Shown: in pieces, positions 25,501-37,034 of the stretch | Position numbering within the stretch: the first letter of the stretch is position 1 | Layout: every line of letters begins with the position of its first letter | Assembly (NCBI RefSeq): GCF_029633865.1 | Contig: NC_079216.1 | Location: 60,869,732 to 60,933,731, forward strand | Length of the DNA stretch: 64,000 bases | From: Lampris incognitus | Lineage: Eukaryota; Chordata; Actinopteri; Lampriformes; Lampridae | Reading direction: 5' to 3' | Notes under the pieces: generated by a model | Databases searched by the model: none | What the model saw: only the letters and a program-made list of their open reading frames with translations | Told to the model about the DNA's origin: nothing | Made by a program: the position numbers and the translations under genes

Positions 25501-26798
25501 CACACCAGGCCACGTTTGAGCACAAAACATGAGTGAAATTTAAAAAATATTCTCCAAACACGGCTGGAGCTGAATGAATTCAAAGTGTCCGAGTGTGTTT
25601 TATTTATTCAAGACCGCGAAGATTTCCTGTGTTGGGTTCATCGAGAAGATAAGTTACTGGGTAAAAAAAAAGTCAACAGGATGTGTGTTGAATTTGACTG
25701 ACTTTTTTTGAATGGGTGGCAAAACTAGGGGCTCCAAAAAATATTCCAAATCCCTCCGTTTACTGTCTTCCAGGGAGAAATACATCAATATCATTCTGAA
25801 AATGGAGGAAATGCTGAAGAGCTGGTTCCCCAATGTAAAACCCCGAGACCAACACACTGCCACCCAGACAGAGGAAGCTGTTCCTTCCAAGAAACTGAAG
25901 GTAAGATTTTGCACAACGACTTGGGAATAAGGCTGGCAGGCTGCCAAAAACATAGGCCATATGGGGACCACAGGCAGAATTCTTGAGACGGGGACCGAAA
26001 TATCTATTATTCTGTACTCACAGGGACACAGTGTCTCTGAGACAGAGGAGAGAGGATTAAAATCTATTTTTACAGTTGTGAGGTATTACTGTAGTCTCAG
26101 GTTTACCAAGAACAACAGTGGGGGATAAAAGATAATTTTGGAGGAGTGTCCTTTAGGGGATAAGAAAGGTCAGAAGAGACGGGGAACATTCCACTGCATT
26201 CAGTTGGTGAGGATTTACTCCTGTGGCTAATCCCGTCACACCCTCTTCCTGTTGACAGGTTTTTAGTTTTGATGACTTAAGTAAAATTATTTGGTCCTCA
26301 TAATTGCTCGTTACCAGTAAATGTAAAGGATAGGGCTATGACACAAGCAAAGGTAAAAAATTATAATATTGTTGTTTTTTTTCTCCCCTCCAATAGCTAT
26401 CTCCAGTGACCACAGCTCTAGCCAGTGAGGCAGAGAGCCCTGTCACCATCGGTGCACCTCCAACGGTCACCAAAACCCTGAGAGTCACTGACCTCACTCC
26501 TCCCGGAGCCTATTCGGCCAGCAACCTAAAGTGGCTCCACACTTCGCCCATCTGCTCCCCCATGGCAGAACAGGCCCCCACTGGCCCCAAGCACGTGCTG
26601 CCCCCCAGAGATGGGGAGCTAATGCAGGACAATGTTGTGTCCTCCAGCACAGACAGCCACACTAAGACAGACTTCATACCCAGAGGCCCCCCACTGGGCA
26701 AAATCAATGCGCCCTGCCTAGAGAGGCTTCTCAAGTCTACAGAGAGCATCATCACCCGCAAGGGGACGGGCAGTATGATAGGCAGCAGCTGGTCCTAG
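22524..26798 (+). CDS. ciart: Circadian associated repressor of transcription (CIART/CHRONO), five coding exons
   Basis: Coding exons are 22524-22946, 23310-23385, 24199-24277, 25774-25900 and 26397-26798. All introns are GT-AG and phases join cleanly (0, 1, 2, 0), giving 1107 nt, 368 residues plus stop. I recognise the family from the block spread over exons 2-4: ELQCYIHPLSSILNGLRSGR, then LSSFQESVAMDRIQRIMGVL, then EKYINIILKMEEMLKSWFP. This is the conserved core of CIART, a nuclear repressor that binds BMAL1 and damps CLOCK-BMAL1 transcription. Exon 1 codes for a low-complexity acidic and serine-rich N-terminus with a basic KRPHSSVVEECKRR stretch. The last exon is proline/serine-rich, with the CIART-like segment LKWLHTSPICSP. 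A very short upstream ORF (ATG at 22491, stop at 22506-22508) precedes the start in the leader. Family assignment is from the motif core; the termini are poorly conserved, as is usual for this protein. Confidence 0.93.
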
Positions 26799-27780
26799 TC
26801 CAGATAAACGGCTGGGTGGCCGGCTGTGTGCACAGCATTGCCCAGCTTAGACTAGCCTAGCCTAGCCTTTCCTATCCTGCCGGGAGCCAGTAAGCTCTCC
26901 TAGTCCATTCCAGCCTTCAAGGACAGACAGAAGCTTTCAGACCCTTGGATTCTGTATAGATACGGGAGGTGTGTCAGTGAACGTGTGCTCAGTATGAAAA
27001 TATGCCCTCTCTGGTATGGCAAGTGTCTGCTTCAGTTCCCTTTGTTGACTTTTTTTTGTTTTGTTTTTTTTGTTTGCACTCTTGAATTGTGTTTGTGAGA
27101 GTGGGAAGGACAAAATTCACATGCTGGGATCTACGAAGCTATGCTTTGTTAATGATTTCACAAATGAGTTGTTCCCCCCCCCTGGCTTGTAGACGCAATA
27201 GCATAGTTTGAATATCTGTGAAACGGCCATTTTGCCTGAAAGGGGAAAAAAAAAAGAAAAGATTGCAAGACTAATTTTGTTTGGGAACATTTCAGATGTT
27301 CAGACATGTAAGAGGTCTCCATACTTGTGATAAATATTTGGGTGGAATGTGATTTTTTTTTTTTCTCTCTCTCTCTCCTCATGAGTCCACTCTTACGTTT
27401 ATCGATGTGACTGTTATTCATTTGTATACTTATAAATAAGTCTTTTGGTACAACTGTTCTACCTCAGTGGGCACCACGTCAAGCTTAGTAGGTAGGAATG
27501 TGAACGCTTCAATCAAAGTCTGGACACCTCACAAGATCTGCAGTGAGCCAAACAGCCTGTGATGGCAAGGTCGAGAATGCAAGCTACTCTGCGTGTACAA
27601 ACAGAGGATGCTCTCTCCTTGGACGAGGGCGTCTGTGGCCTGACTGGTGCCATTGTAAAGAATGTGAACTGCAGATTTTTTTTCTTTTTTTTCCTCGAGT
27701 CTCCCAGTCGAAGGCAATCAGTGCCTGTAAAGTCAAGCTGTGCCTGTAAACTGGTTTTAATAAAGAGAGAAACCGTTCAC
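26799..27780 (+). other. ciart: ciart 3' UTR with polyadenylation signal
   Basis: AATAAA at 27759-27764 lies about 960 bases after the stop and is the first good polyadenylation signal. A second AATAAA occurs near 28036. The interval has T-rich tracts and no other coding signal. Confidence 0.6.
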
Positions 27781-28060
27781 AATACCTGATCCTCTTGGGG
27801 ATGTACAAAAATCAGGAATTCTCAGACTCCTGCCATTTTCTGTATCAAGTAAATTATTCAAATCTTGCCAATGACTTTCTGTGGTCAGGTAGGACAACTC
27901 CTTCCTTTTCGCCGCAGAACTGGACAGCGTGTTAGACCAGCAGAGAGGGACAAGGTATTTCTCTGTGTAAATGTTTTAAAAAGGTAAATTTACCCTGAAA
28001 AGTGGCCTTTACAGTGTGATATTTTATACTTTCAAAATAAATGTGGTTATATTTGTTTGA

Positions 28061-30372
28061 CACAAACTGACTGCAGATTATTTATGCACATTTTTATTTC
28101 CTGAAATCAAATAGTATTTACTTATTTCGAGACAGTTACTTCCTTATGACAAAATGTACTCAACAATTGTGATACTAGTCAAATAAAAGGCGTCATTTTC
28201 ATATTGTGAATTTGCATGAATTTGCAGATGCTGCACGGGGCTTTTTTTATTGTCTGCTAAGTAGGGAAGAACGGGGTTGGTAATCACACTTTTCACTTTC
28301 ATTTGAATCCCCCCCCCCCCCGAAACTACTCTATTTAATAGATTCCCTGACAATGTGCAATGGAAAATAGATTCCCTGACAATGTGCAATGGAAGCCTAA
28401 AGTGTCAGGTGGGAATGCAGTGACTCTACTCTCCTTCAGCTTATTCTGTTCAAAAGATGTGGACTGTCAAATACGTCTTGTGCACTTGTGACTACCAACC
28501 CCATCGTGGGGTTGGTAGTCACACACTACGGCAGGAGTGGGCAAGCTTATCCAGACAGGGCAGGTGGGGGTGCAGGTCTTTGTTCCAACCAAGCGGTTAC
28601 ACACCTGTGTCTCCTAATCAAGTTCCTCAGCAAAGACTCTACTGGTTGATTAGTAGGATCAGGTGTGTGACTGCTTGGTTGGAACAAAAACCTGCACCCA
28701 CATCGGCCCTTTCTGGATAAGACTGCCCACCCCTGCATTACGGGGTTGATTGTCCCTGTTATTTCAATGGAGGGGTGGGGGTAGAGGCAATCTTAAAAAA
28801 TGAATTTAAAAAGTCTTAATTTCACTGAAATTCAACAACCTATCACATCTGCATCGAGAGAGCATAAACGAGAAAAACCATTCCTACAAGTTCATTTGTA
28901 TCACTATATAACAATATAAATAACGACACGTGACTCACCCTTTTGTCAGTCGCCATCACGTCCAGAGGCCCGGTTCTGACAGATGCAGTCCAGGGGTGCA
29001 GTGCTGGTGTGCCCGGCGCTTGCACAGGATGCACTGCAGCTACGTCTCCTCGGGGGGCGGCTGTTTGACAAGGACTCCACACACACCAAGCAGAGACCTT
29101 CATCTGAGGATGACTATCTCCTGTCTCTCCTCTTCTTCTTCTATCTGAAAAGAAAGGACTAGAAGATAGATCACGCCACGCGTGTAAATGCCACGTGACA
29201 ACCAACCCTGAAGAGAACGTGACAAGAACCCCAAACTGGACTTTTTGCTACCGGCAAGGCTAACAACCACATGTAGCCTAGCTAGGAAAAACACTACAGC
29301 TCTCCCTCGTACTCATAAAAGTTGTATTAGTATAAACCCATTGTGTAAAAGCCTACAGGAGAAACACCAAAGTGCTGGATATTTACATTCAGGCACGAAA
29401 AACTCTGCAGGTCCTCTCACCTCATTGTCAAGTGGCTTTCTCCTGAGATGACCTTGTTGGTGACCTCTGACCCCAATTCGGAAAATTTCAGCGTCAACAT
29501 TTTTTTTAACAGCGCCCTCTAGGGAGCGACATCTCACGAACGTTACCAACCAACCCATCATGTGACGGCCAACATTGTTCTCCCCTGCAGAAACACAGAG
29601 CAGTGTGACACTGGGAGTTATTGAAACAGCGTGAAAAATGCTCTCTCACAAAAAAAACACACAAATATCAAGTTGCTCATTATAAATCACAGCTACGATC
29701 TAATATATTTCAATTAACCAATTCTGTAGAAAGGGTCCGTGGGTCGAGCTGATTTATATCAGAGATTTAAGTCAATTATGGGGTGAAAGGAGGGCAAGAG
29801 TCAAACGAAAACCACGTGGTGCCTGGAAGGAAAACGTGTTGTGCTATTTTGGAGGACAGGATGTGATTCGAAATACCTCAGAATCTCTTTTGTTTTATGT
29901 AAAAAAAAATAAAAATAAAATGCTGAACTTCCCCTTCACCAGGGCATCCCAAAATATATCGGTATCGTTTCACGTTTCTTAATAAAGGGAGACTCTGGGG
30001 GATTTTCGACTTTCGCAAAACTTGACACCTGCTTTCTCGTGCCCTGTCGACGACAAGCTATTTGCATAATGATCATGTGACTGTAGGCTTTAGCCGCGCG
30101 GCTCAAATGAATAGCGTCCTTTTTCAGCGCGGCACATCTTTCAGGTATTCCTGCAAACTGTTGAGGGACGACGGAGGCTGACAGAGAAAACCGCGCAGAC
30201 TACTGGATTTCACCAGTACCAATATAGCTGCACCTTAAAATGAAGTCCCTTACGCAGCTCTAAGTAATATTTCTAGGATGAGGCACCCAGACTGGCCATA
30301 GAGGTAGCCTGGGAGCTAAGGGCAGGACTTGTGTAACCCAGTCTGAAACTGAATACTGCCCCCTGTAGAAGA
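28061..30372. other. Intergenic; no gene seen apart from the MITE at 28532
   Basis: A 38-bp direct duplication (ATAGATTCCCTGACAATGTG...) lies at 28337-28392. The rest is unique sequence without a coding signal. Confidence 0.35.
28532..28735. mobile_element. hAT-type MITE with 8-bp target duplication
   Basis: A 204-bp element starts CAGGAGTGGGCAAGCTTATC and ends TGCCCACCCCTG. The arms are extensive inverted repeats (GTGCAGGTCTTTGTTCCAAC against GTTGGAACAAAAACCTGCAC). Target duplications CACTACGG (28524-28531) and CATTACGG (28736-28743) match at 7 of 8 and have TA at the centre. Confidence 0.85.
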
Positions 30373-30734
30373 ATGCTGAGACCCAGGAAATAAAATGTTT
30401 TTTAATACCTATTTTTTGACATAAATTCAAGTGTTGGAGTGGTAAAAACACATTGCAAAGAAAAAAAATGTTAAAACTTAATTTTATTCAAATTTTACAA
30501 CATGTCCACTGGAGTGGACAACCGGATTTTATTGTTCTCAAACGTGAAACATTTTAAAAGCTGAGTATGTACGCGGAAAGATCCACTGGAATCATCCGGT
30601 AAAATACAACAGTAAAACGCCACATACAAAACAAATGGAAAATGTAGATTTTCCATTCTTTTGTATTAACGTCACCGTTTCACCTGAACCTTTTCTGATT
30701 TCTTCATTAGATGTTTGACTCTAGATGTATTTCA

Positions 30735-32290
30735 TGAAGTATTCTGACTTTTTGGAGACACAGAGGAACATGTTGCACTTTATGCATCTCATAAAGGTTT
30801 TGCTTTTGCATCCTGGCATTCTGCATCTGGAAGCATTGGAATGTTGAGCATTTGGGGCAAATATGTTGCACCGTATTTCCTTAAGCTGCCATCTGAGTGG
30901 GGATTCCTTTTATTGATGTCTGGAGAGAGTTCTTCGTCACTTGAGTCAGTTTCATCTCGTTGACATACCTGTGCCTGGGATATCAGTTCTCAGCCAAGAA
31001 GAGTTTGAACTCCAGGTATTGGGAGGTTTTCTTTGCAGGTCATTGCAAGGCCTGGCTTTCTTGTCGGTATTGAATCCATGAGTTGGTGATGGCTACAGTG
31101 AAGTGGACCATGGTATGAACAGTCCACTTCTTGGTGCAGCTGGACATTCTGTAGTAGCTGAGCATGTGATCGCACCTATCACCCCCCCCCCCCCAATGTT
31201 GCTGTTATATTCCACTACCACTGCAGGTCAGGTCTTGGACTTGCTTGTTGACCTTTTTTGACCATCTGGAACAGGTGTCCTGGGGCTCAATCTCATGGAC
31301 GGTCGATACCATAACAACAGGCTTGTTGTCCACCCACTTGGTGAGTACGATTTCATGAGGTCTCCATGCAATCATTGGACATTGTCAGCAGTGAAGTGGC
31401 ACTCTTTTGGAATTCAATTCTTCTGAATTGTTCCCGTAGCAGGAAGGACCCTTTCCAGAAGAGCCTCCAGAAGCTTGATGGCAGTAAAATACCAGTCAAA
31501 GTACAGCAGTGTTCCACTGGGAATCGTCTCAGTCAAATGCAGGACTGCATTTGGACCTATTCCCATTTGCTGGTCTGGAATGAAGGTGTTCTTTCCCTGG
31601 TAGGTCTCAAAGTCCAACACAAGGCCACTTGAAGTTGCGAGAACAAACACCCTTAATCCTGTTGGATTTGGTTTGCCGGGAACATATTGACCAACTGGAC
31701 ACAGGCCTGTGAAGGGAACCATTTGTTCATCAATGCAGACCTTTGCTGGCCTTGGTAGGCTGAGGCAACCTTGGAGCACTGTCTTGAGGAGCGGTCTTAC
31801 TTTCCAAAGCAGATCCTTTTCCTTCTCATCTTCTGGCACATCCAGATCATTGACCACTTTCAGTGAAGATCTGATCTTGAAAAAACAATTTCGTGTCATG
31901 GAGTCACTTATAATCGGGATTCTTGTTTTGGCAACCCAATACATTTTCTTGGGTATCCAAGGCATGCCATGTACACTGAGAGTCCTAAAAAGGTCTTGAT
32001 CTCTTCTTGCGTTGTGTTCAAGCTGCAGCCTGAATCCTGTACCATGCGCTGGTTGGTAAAGACAGACAGATCCTGAATTAGTTGCTCATCAATGTACTGC
32101 TGGAAGTACTGCAGTGGGCTCCAGTCTCTACGGCTTAGGACAGCATCATCTGGTGTAATTCTAACATAGGCATGAACCTTAGGAGATCATCTGGTTCCGG
32201 CTCACCTGAACTTACGCCTTCTTCTGTCTCATCCTCTGATAGAGCTAAGTCTGAATCTCCCTCAGTGACTCTGTTAAGAATCCTCTGCCT
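30735..32290 (-). pseudogene. piggyBac transposase (PGBD-like) pseudogene
   Basis: The longest open piece, 31965-31414, has [20 protein letters not shown] (DEQ carries the first catalytic Asp), [20 protein letters not shown] and [12 protein letters not shown] (second Asp region). Farther on, in other frames, are [32 protein letters not shown] and a C-terminal Cys-rich finger, [20 protein letters not shown] (near 30830-30770). The N-terminal part includes [13 protein letters not shown]. Several frameshifts and stops make it non-functional. This is a DDE transposase of cut-and-paste type, related to vertebrate PGBD proteins. Confidence 0.85.
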
Positions 32291-32355
32291 CCGTCATAGA
32301 GCTGTCTACTAAAAAAATGCAAAACAAACATAATGAATCGATTTCAAGGGCACCT

Positions 32356-32749
32356 GAGAACCGCCTCCTCCGTAACGTGAACCCGGGTCTCCCGCACCAC
32401 GGGCGACTATGTTAACCAGGTGACTAAAGGGTCTGACCCGTTAGCCAACCGGCTAACGAGTCTAGTCCTTTGTGATCTTACACTACCCCCCCCTTTGATA
32501 AGTGCATCCCCACGCTTCAGCATACCAGCTCCCTCAAGCCTTTGGGCGCATGCACTTCTGATGGCCTCACGGTCTCACAATCACACTTCTGACACCAATG
32601 TAGCGAATTCAGGGGGCAGCCGGGAACCGCCGCAGCCGGGACTCGAACATGGATCTCCCGCACCACAGGCGACTACGTTAACCAGTCAACTAAAAGGTCT
32701 GACCCGTTAGCCAACCGGCTAGCGAGTCTAGTAATTCGTGATCGTTACA
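32356..32749 (-). mobile_element. TRIM-like element, one LTR truncated, inside the piggyBac relic
   Basis: The plus-strand order is a truncated LTR (about 32356-32480), a reversed polypurine tract CTACCCCCCCCTTT, a 118-bp interior, a reversed primer-binding site ending TTCTGACACCA (to 32597), then a complete LTR (32599-32749). Interior length agrees with the copy at 40070. The outer end of the left LTR (the TGTAGCGAATTC part) is missing. Confidence 0.75.
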
Positions 32750-34068
32750 AAAAGTACAGAGTCCTGATGTCCACTACAGAGTACATTTATGAATTAGTTG
32801 TTTTTCAAATGAAAATACATAAACTCAGGTCTGAAAACTCACTCAAATATCCCTGAGATGTTTACTTACTAAAAAAATCAACATATAAGATTAAAAATGT
32901 TTTTTCATTATGAATATCATGCTTACCTTTTGTTCCATAAAATGTGCTTGTTGTGATGGCAACCATTTTGAAAAGGCAGGCACAGGCAAGTTGGCAAGGT
33001 CACGCCCCCCCACACACACACGTGATGTAATTTTAAAGCCTCAGTTGTCCTCTTTAAGGAATAACAGGGCTTAATAGAGTGACATGTATAGTAGGCAGGG
33101 TTGCCAACTGTCCCATATTAGCCGGGATGCAGGGGCGAAAATCTGATATCAACTTTGGAGGGGACAATTACATGAAATTTTCTAAAGCGCAATTCCTGAG
33201 GGGGACACCAAAAGTAGTGCTGTAACACATACCCTACGTTGTAATATGTTAAATGTATATTGAGGAACCATAATTACTACTACTGGATAATTGATAGGTA
33301 GTTAACTAAAGGGTTGTCCCAACTTGTTCAAATGTTTAAATCATTATACTACTACTACTTCTATGACTACTACTACTAATAGCGATAGCAGTGTTCCTTA
33401 TCGGTCCAGTATGTATGCAGGTATTTGTATTTACAACCAGCAATACCAAGAACGGCCATTAGGTGGCAATGATACTGTACACTGTATGGGCGCAGTTTTC
33501 GTAAATACAAGAAGCATGTTGTGAGCTCATCTAAAAGAATCTCCATTGAGAAACGTCCCAAAGTTGGTCTCAGTATTGGGGGGGGATATATCATATTTTT
33601 CTCGGGATGCCGGGATGTCCCTTATATTGGGGCCACATTGATTTGTCCCATACGTGACCTCCCTTGTCCCGTTTATTGACTGCTACCCTACTCTAACCAC
33701 TAGAGGGCACTCTCACAGTTGCATCAAATTTGATACGACTTAGCAGCAGTGGTGATCACGACGGGTGAGAATGATCACCTGTCATCATCCAATCACAGCC
33801 CCCCTCGCGCGCATCAATTATACATGTACAGTAAATGCGCCAATTCCTTCAAAAACAGAAAACGTTCCGGCAATGTCTGGTGCTGTTCGGTCGGTTTGGC
33901 ATGTGGGAATATGGACTAACCTGCAAATATGGATAAACCTGTCATGGGTGTGTGATGTGGGTCATCGGGGCTCGCCCGTCCCCATCCCGATTGGTGTTTC
34001 ACTTCACCTGCGCCCGTGTGCGTGAGTGACCCTGATTGCCCGGCTTCACGCACCTGTCCCCTTCTCCC

Positions 34069-34325
34069 ATTGGCTGTGCGGTTCCTGCGCGCCTGCGCCC
34101 AATCTACCTCTCCTTTCTCCGATTGGCTGTCCGGCTCCTGCCCCGCCCTACGCACTATGCCCAATCTCACTCCCCTTTCTCCGATTGGCTGTCCGGTTCC
34201 TGCCGCGCTCTACGCACCTGTGTCTAATCTCACTCCCCTTTCTCCGATTGGCTGTCCGGTTCCTACCCGGGGCATCTATACCAAGGGGGGCCCCAAAATC
34301 GCCCCCCTTGGTATATATATGCCCC
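34069..34325 (+). promoter_or_regulatory. Promoter-like array: four ATTGG (inverted CCAAT) repeats and TATATATA in a hairpin
   Basis: TCTCCGATTGGCTGTCCGG-type units repeat at 53-63 bp spacing, with ATTGG at 34069, 34122, 34184 and 34247. Then GGGGCATCTATACCAAGGGG (34270-34289) and its inverse, CCCCCCTTGGTATATATATG (34303-34322), form a hairpin that contains TATATATA (34313-34320). This lies upstream of the hAT transposase relic and is probably its promoter. Confidence 0.5.
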
Positions 34326-34663
34326 GTGGTTGCTCAGAATCCCTGTCGGTTCGTCTTACACACTCGCTGAGACGCTCCCAGAGACTCTTGGTCGTCAGAT
34401 CGCACGCCATTTTGTGAGCTTTCCCGCCGAAGTGTTTGCGTTAGTAAAGTTTTATTCAAGCCCAGCCTGTACTTGCTGTCCTGCTCTCGCCGTGTCAAAA
34501 CCTGCAAAGAAAGAAAGAAAAGACTGTGCACTGGGAAGTAAAAAAAGACGTGGGTTAAGCCCGTCAGCGGTGACTCAGCGAAAGCCTCCTGTACTTCAAG
34601 TGGCACGGAACCTTCAGTTGGCCACGGAGGTGAGAATGACCTGACTCACCCTGCTTCCACAGA

Positions 34664-36412
34664 AATGCGCAAGAAGGCCACACCAGCTAAAGGTGCACGC
34701 AGTATCGGTGCACTCCTGGTGGTGTCTACTGTGGAAAAGGACAGAATTGCGGCAAGTGAAGCCTCGTACGTGCATCATACTGTAACGTGCATGGACAAGA
34801 AGACACGCTGGCCGCTGGTTGGCGGGTCTGACCCTTTAGTCTAGCGGTTAGCGATGCCTCCTGCGGTGCGGGCGATACGGGTTCGCTTCCCGGCCGCGGC
34901 AGTTACGGTGGTTGCGTTGTCCCCCGAATTCGCAACAATACTGTTAAACACGGACTCGGCTACAACAGCACCGACTGTCTTGTTAGACTCAGCGGTGCGT
35001 TGTTTCATGCCGTGAACCGAGATGATCACGAATGTGTTGGGACCAGAGACTGTGCGGGATCATCTGGATGGTCTGTCCCCAAATGAAGGCGAGTCTGGGG
35101 TTTATTCGGTTGCCACTGATGCCTCAAACGAGGGAGGGGGGGGGGCTGTTTCCAGTGTGCGTGAGGTATTTTTCTGTGTCTGACAGGGCGCAGTGCAAGT
35201 TACTTATGAAGACGGCGATGAAACTGCAAATGGCAGTGTACACCCAGCTCTGATGACCTGTGTGGAAAAGTGTGAACTGGATATTAAACACCTCACAACC
35301 TATGCAGCAGGTAATGCCAATGTCAACTTTGGAAAACGCCACTCCGTTTACCAGTTACTGAGCAGTGCCAACAGTCGCATTCTGCGAGCTAATTACCTGG
35401 CTCACATCTCCTAACACCTGCAGGCACGTCAGTGGATACTGAGTCACTCGTTTGAAAGATCTCCAGCCACTTCTCAGTATCTGCTCCAGAAGAGGAGCTG
35501 CGTGCATCTTGTGCCTTTGTTGACGTTGAATGGCGTGAAATTCCGCGTCACGTTTGCGCGCCGCGGTTGTCTCTTCATCCAGCTGTTGATCGTCTCCTGC
35601 ACAGCTGGCCAGCTCGCACCTCATACTTCAGGTCCCTTGGGGAGACCTGTCCCGTGGCACTGAAGAGGATTTTTGAGGACAAAGAAAGAAAAACAAAACA
35701 AAACTGGAGATGCTGAGATTTATCTGTGCTGTTTCCACAACGTGTGGCGTGTTTTTTGACACACTCGTCGGAGAGCTGGAGGAAACGACGCTCTGCATCA
35801 CAGATGTTTACGAGGAGGTAGGAAAATTCGAAGCAAAGATGCCTCAGCGGAAACCAGACAGCTTTTTGGATACCCGACCAAGCAGCTGATGGACAAACAA
35901 GTGTCCGCACAAAGATCAAAACAGCAAAAGGACTTTCTGAGGTTCTGACTCTGTCATTGCATACATTGGCAGGTGGTTTGAGCTCTCCTTCCTTGACCTG
36001 GAGCAGGTGGTGGCTGCCCTCAGAATGACAGACAGTCAGTATGGCCCAACTCTATGAAGAGTGTTGTGCTAGCAGGGAGGAAATACAGAAACCAAGACAG
36101 GATACCACAGAATCCACCAATGAGAAGTGGGTGGCAGTTTTCCAAAACATGGGGAAAGCCAACTTGATCAACATTTTCAGGATTGTCTCATTTGTCCTCG
36201 GTTGTGCCGGGCTCAGATGCCTTTTGTAGAGGGGATTTTCTCTCTGATGACCATTAAAGGGTCCGACTCAAGAAACAGATGCAGCGCAGATGATCCGAAA
36301 TGAACTTCAGATATCTGTGACTTGTCTTGTAAGGACTTTTCTCTGGCTGCACAGACGGACAAAAGACTGCTTGAATCGGTCAAGAGCAGCAAAAAATATC
36401 CATGGAAAAAGT
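34664..36412 (+). pseudogene. hAT-like transposase pseudogene
   Basis: Read across frameshifts, the order is HTVKHGLGYNSTDC (just after the solo LTR), ITNVLGPETVRDHLDGLSPN, SVATDASNEG then LFPVCVRYFSVSDR (RNase H-like fold), LTTYAAGNANVNFGKRHSVY, DVEWREIPRHVC, AVDRLLHSWPA, FRSLGETCPVALKRIFED, DSVIAYIGRWFELS and a C-terminal SDSRNRCSADD...KSSKKYPWKK resembling the hAT dimerisation region. I count at least four frame breaks plus the solo LTR (34781-34937). Family assignment is from overall motif order. It resembles fish BED/hAT-type transposases. Confidence 0.7.
34781..34937 (+). mobile_element. Solo LTR of the TRIM-like family inside the hAT relic
   Basis: A 157-bp LTR starts TGTAACGTGCATGGACAAG and ends CGAATTCGCAACA. 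It is flanked by ATAC (34777-34780 and 34938-34941). It interrupts the transposase reading frame of the surrounding hAT-like relic. The A-box TAGTCTAGCGG and B-box-like GGTTCGCTTCC are present. Confidence 0.8.
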
Positions 36413-37034
36413 AGACTCGGTGAGCAGAGGCACACCCCTCTTTCCCTCTTCTGCGTTTAAATGTTTTGTTGTTGTTATTTCCAACTTATATATACTTTTA
36501 GTGAATAAGAATATGAAGCATTCATTCCCCACTGTTTGTGTACACAGAGGGTGCATCGTCTGTGAGTCTCGGCTGTTTGATTCCTCTGCAAAACTACAGC
36601 ACACAGAGGCGTTGTTACTTGTAGTTTGTCACTTGAAGGATTAACAAGAAGGGGATAACTTTCTCTAACCTACAGTGCAAGAGGCACAGGTGTTTTGACT
36701 TGGACTAATAGTAAAGGTGATGGTTCAAATAAAGGGCTGTGTTAAAGGTACCTGCTGTAAGTTAACAAACTGTTATTAAACCTACCGTATGTTGCCAAGG
36801 CATGGGAGTTGTGTATTGATCTTTAATTTGATTGTAAGCGATTAGCTATGATTATGACCGATGGCTTAAATCAATACACTATATTCACACAACACCATAC
36901 CCACACCGCTGCAGCACGCCACCTCTTGTCCCTTATTTTGTCGTGAAAAAGTTGGCAACCCTAAGAGTAGGAGAGGTATGAGCAAAAACATAATGTCCAC
37001 TAGGGTGGACAACAATGAATTGCTGGGTCTCAGG

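Larger units (their letters stand above)
33096..36963 (+). mobile_element. hAT-like DNA transposon relic, whole element with 8-bp target duplication
   Basis: The left end CAGGGTTGCCAACT (33096-33109) is the inverse of the right end AGTTGGCAACCCTA (ends 36963), apart from the last base. The flanks ATAGTAGG (33088-33095) and AGAGTAGG (36964-36971) match at 7 of 8. The interior has a promoter-like block (34069-34325) and a decayed transposase (34664-36412). Its insertion into the piggyBac relic makes it the younger of the two. Confidence 0.75.
30373..37034 (-). mobile_element. piggyBac-family transposon relic, with younger insertions
   Basis: The transposase relic (30735-32290) reads on the minus strand. 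Candidate ends are CTGAGACCCAGG (30376-30387) and its inverse CTGGGTCTCAGG (37023-37034). A palindromic motif TGTCCACTnnnGTGGACAAC occurs near both ends (30502 and 36991), but in the same orientation. No TTAA duplication was confirmed, so the limits are tentative. The interval includes the TRIM element 32356-32749 and the hAT-like element 33096-36963. Confidence 0.5.

Noticed and set aside
34629-34661. GT...AG pair that might be an intron before the hAT transposase start
   Set aside because: 33 bases is too short for a vertebrate intron.
34860-34912. tRNA gene within the solo LTR, and likewise in other LTRs
   Set aside because: The A- and B-box spacing fits, but the copies are repeats with a non-consensus B-box and I cannot fold a full cloverleaf by eye, so they are described as tRNA-like domains of a retroelement.
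35355-35919. Minus-strand open frames opposite the hAT relic
   Set aside because: The plus strand reads through conserved transposase motifs here, so the minus frames are shadows.
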